Shown: one piece after another, positions 63,964 to 64,000 of the stretch
Layout of the letters: each line of letters opens with the position of its first letter
Position numbering within the stretch: the stretch's first letter is position 1
NCBI GenBank assembly: GCA_937896235.1
Contig: CALBMX010000025.1
Coordinates: 1 to 64,000 of the forward strand
Source: an uncultured bacterium
Lineage (GTDB): Bacteria; Planctomycetota; UBA1135; GCA-002686595
Direction of reading: 5' to 3'
DNA: 64,000 nt
Translations under genes and position numbers: made by a program
The notes under the pieces: generated by a model
Database searches by the model: none
Told to the model about the DNA's origin: nothing
What the model saw: only the letters and a program-made list of their open reading frames with translations

Positions 63964-64000
63964 ATGCATCGCCACTTTATCCTGATCGCTTTCCTCGCAT
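63964..64000 (+). CDS. Start of an exported protein gene, cut by the window edge
   Basis: ATG at 63964 begins MHRHFILIAFLA, a basic then hydrophobic stretch like the start of a signal peptide. The remainder lies beyond the window, so the product is unknown. Confidence 0.4.
   Translation, partial: MHRHFILIAFLA

Overview
The window reads as a chromosomal segment of a GC-rich, Gram-negative environmental bacterium, most likely a planctomycete. I infer this from several things. There are many secreted or lipobox-bearing proteins, an ECF-type sigma factor with a long C-terminal extension, and sulfatase-fold lipoproteins with a Thr nucleophile. A secreted endonuclease I carries a C-terminal module of a kind I associate with planctomycete secreted proteins, and very large Gly-rich surface lipoproteins are present. 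Most leading genes also lack an obvious Shine-Dalgarno motif. No tRNA, rRNA, CRISPR, IS or phage gene was found. The only housekeeping anchors are rplM-rpsI, yebC, a comM-type ATPase, nrnA, cutA and proline dehydrogenase.

Layout. 1-354: tandem 79-bp repeats. 355-3407: two related secreted alpha/beta hydrolases. 3503-7144: a Ppx/GppA phosphatase and a secreted protein of repeated carboxypeptidase-regulatory-like domains. 7191-10497: a tightly coupled sulfatase-like lipoprotein, metallophosphoesterase and beta-propeller operon. 10587-12107: M28 peptidase. 12228-14048: a degenerate-GGDEF signalling protein and the sigma factor. 14240-15939: yebC, rpsI, rplM. 16182-18789: a three-gene membrane cluster with an FtsQ-like first product. 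19221-21350: Ski2-like helicase. 21906-27759: an apparently inactive hydrolase, a large secreted esterase/peptidase and the endonuclease I. 27872-31159: a hybrid histidine kinase. 32031-34581: a PaaZ/BoxD-type aldehyde dehydrogenase divergent from a dienoyl-CoA-reductase-like SDR. 34578-37026: ArsS, an AhpD-like partner and a lipoprotein amidase. 37270-38793: ComM. 38816-44404: a complete TolC-MacA-MacB efflux operon with MacB split in two. 44514-52727: membrane glycosyltransferase-like proteins, a DUF2298-like protein and a second Thr-type sulfatase-like lipoprotein. 52707-55876: CutA, proline dehydrogenase, metallophosphoesterase, NrnA. 55912-63455: two paralogous giant Gly-rich lipoproteins flanking an amidohydrolase. 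63964-64000: the start of one more gene.

How the genes work together. Most of the window concerns the cell envelope: surface lipoproteins, glycan transfer, phospho- or sulfo-ester chemistry, peptidoglycan amidase and efflux. Genes inside operons are joined by four-base overlaps that are mostly GTGA rather than ATGA, or by TAATG/TAGTG junctions. Several 5' leaders carry runs of 6-10 C on the sense strand. The least explained items are the paired Gly-rich lipoproteins, the sulfatase/phosphoesterase/propeller operon, the arsenosugar-type pair without a visible arsM, and the sigma/degenerate-GGDEF pair.
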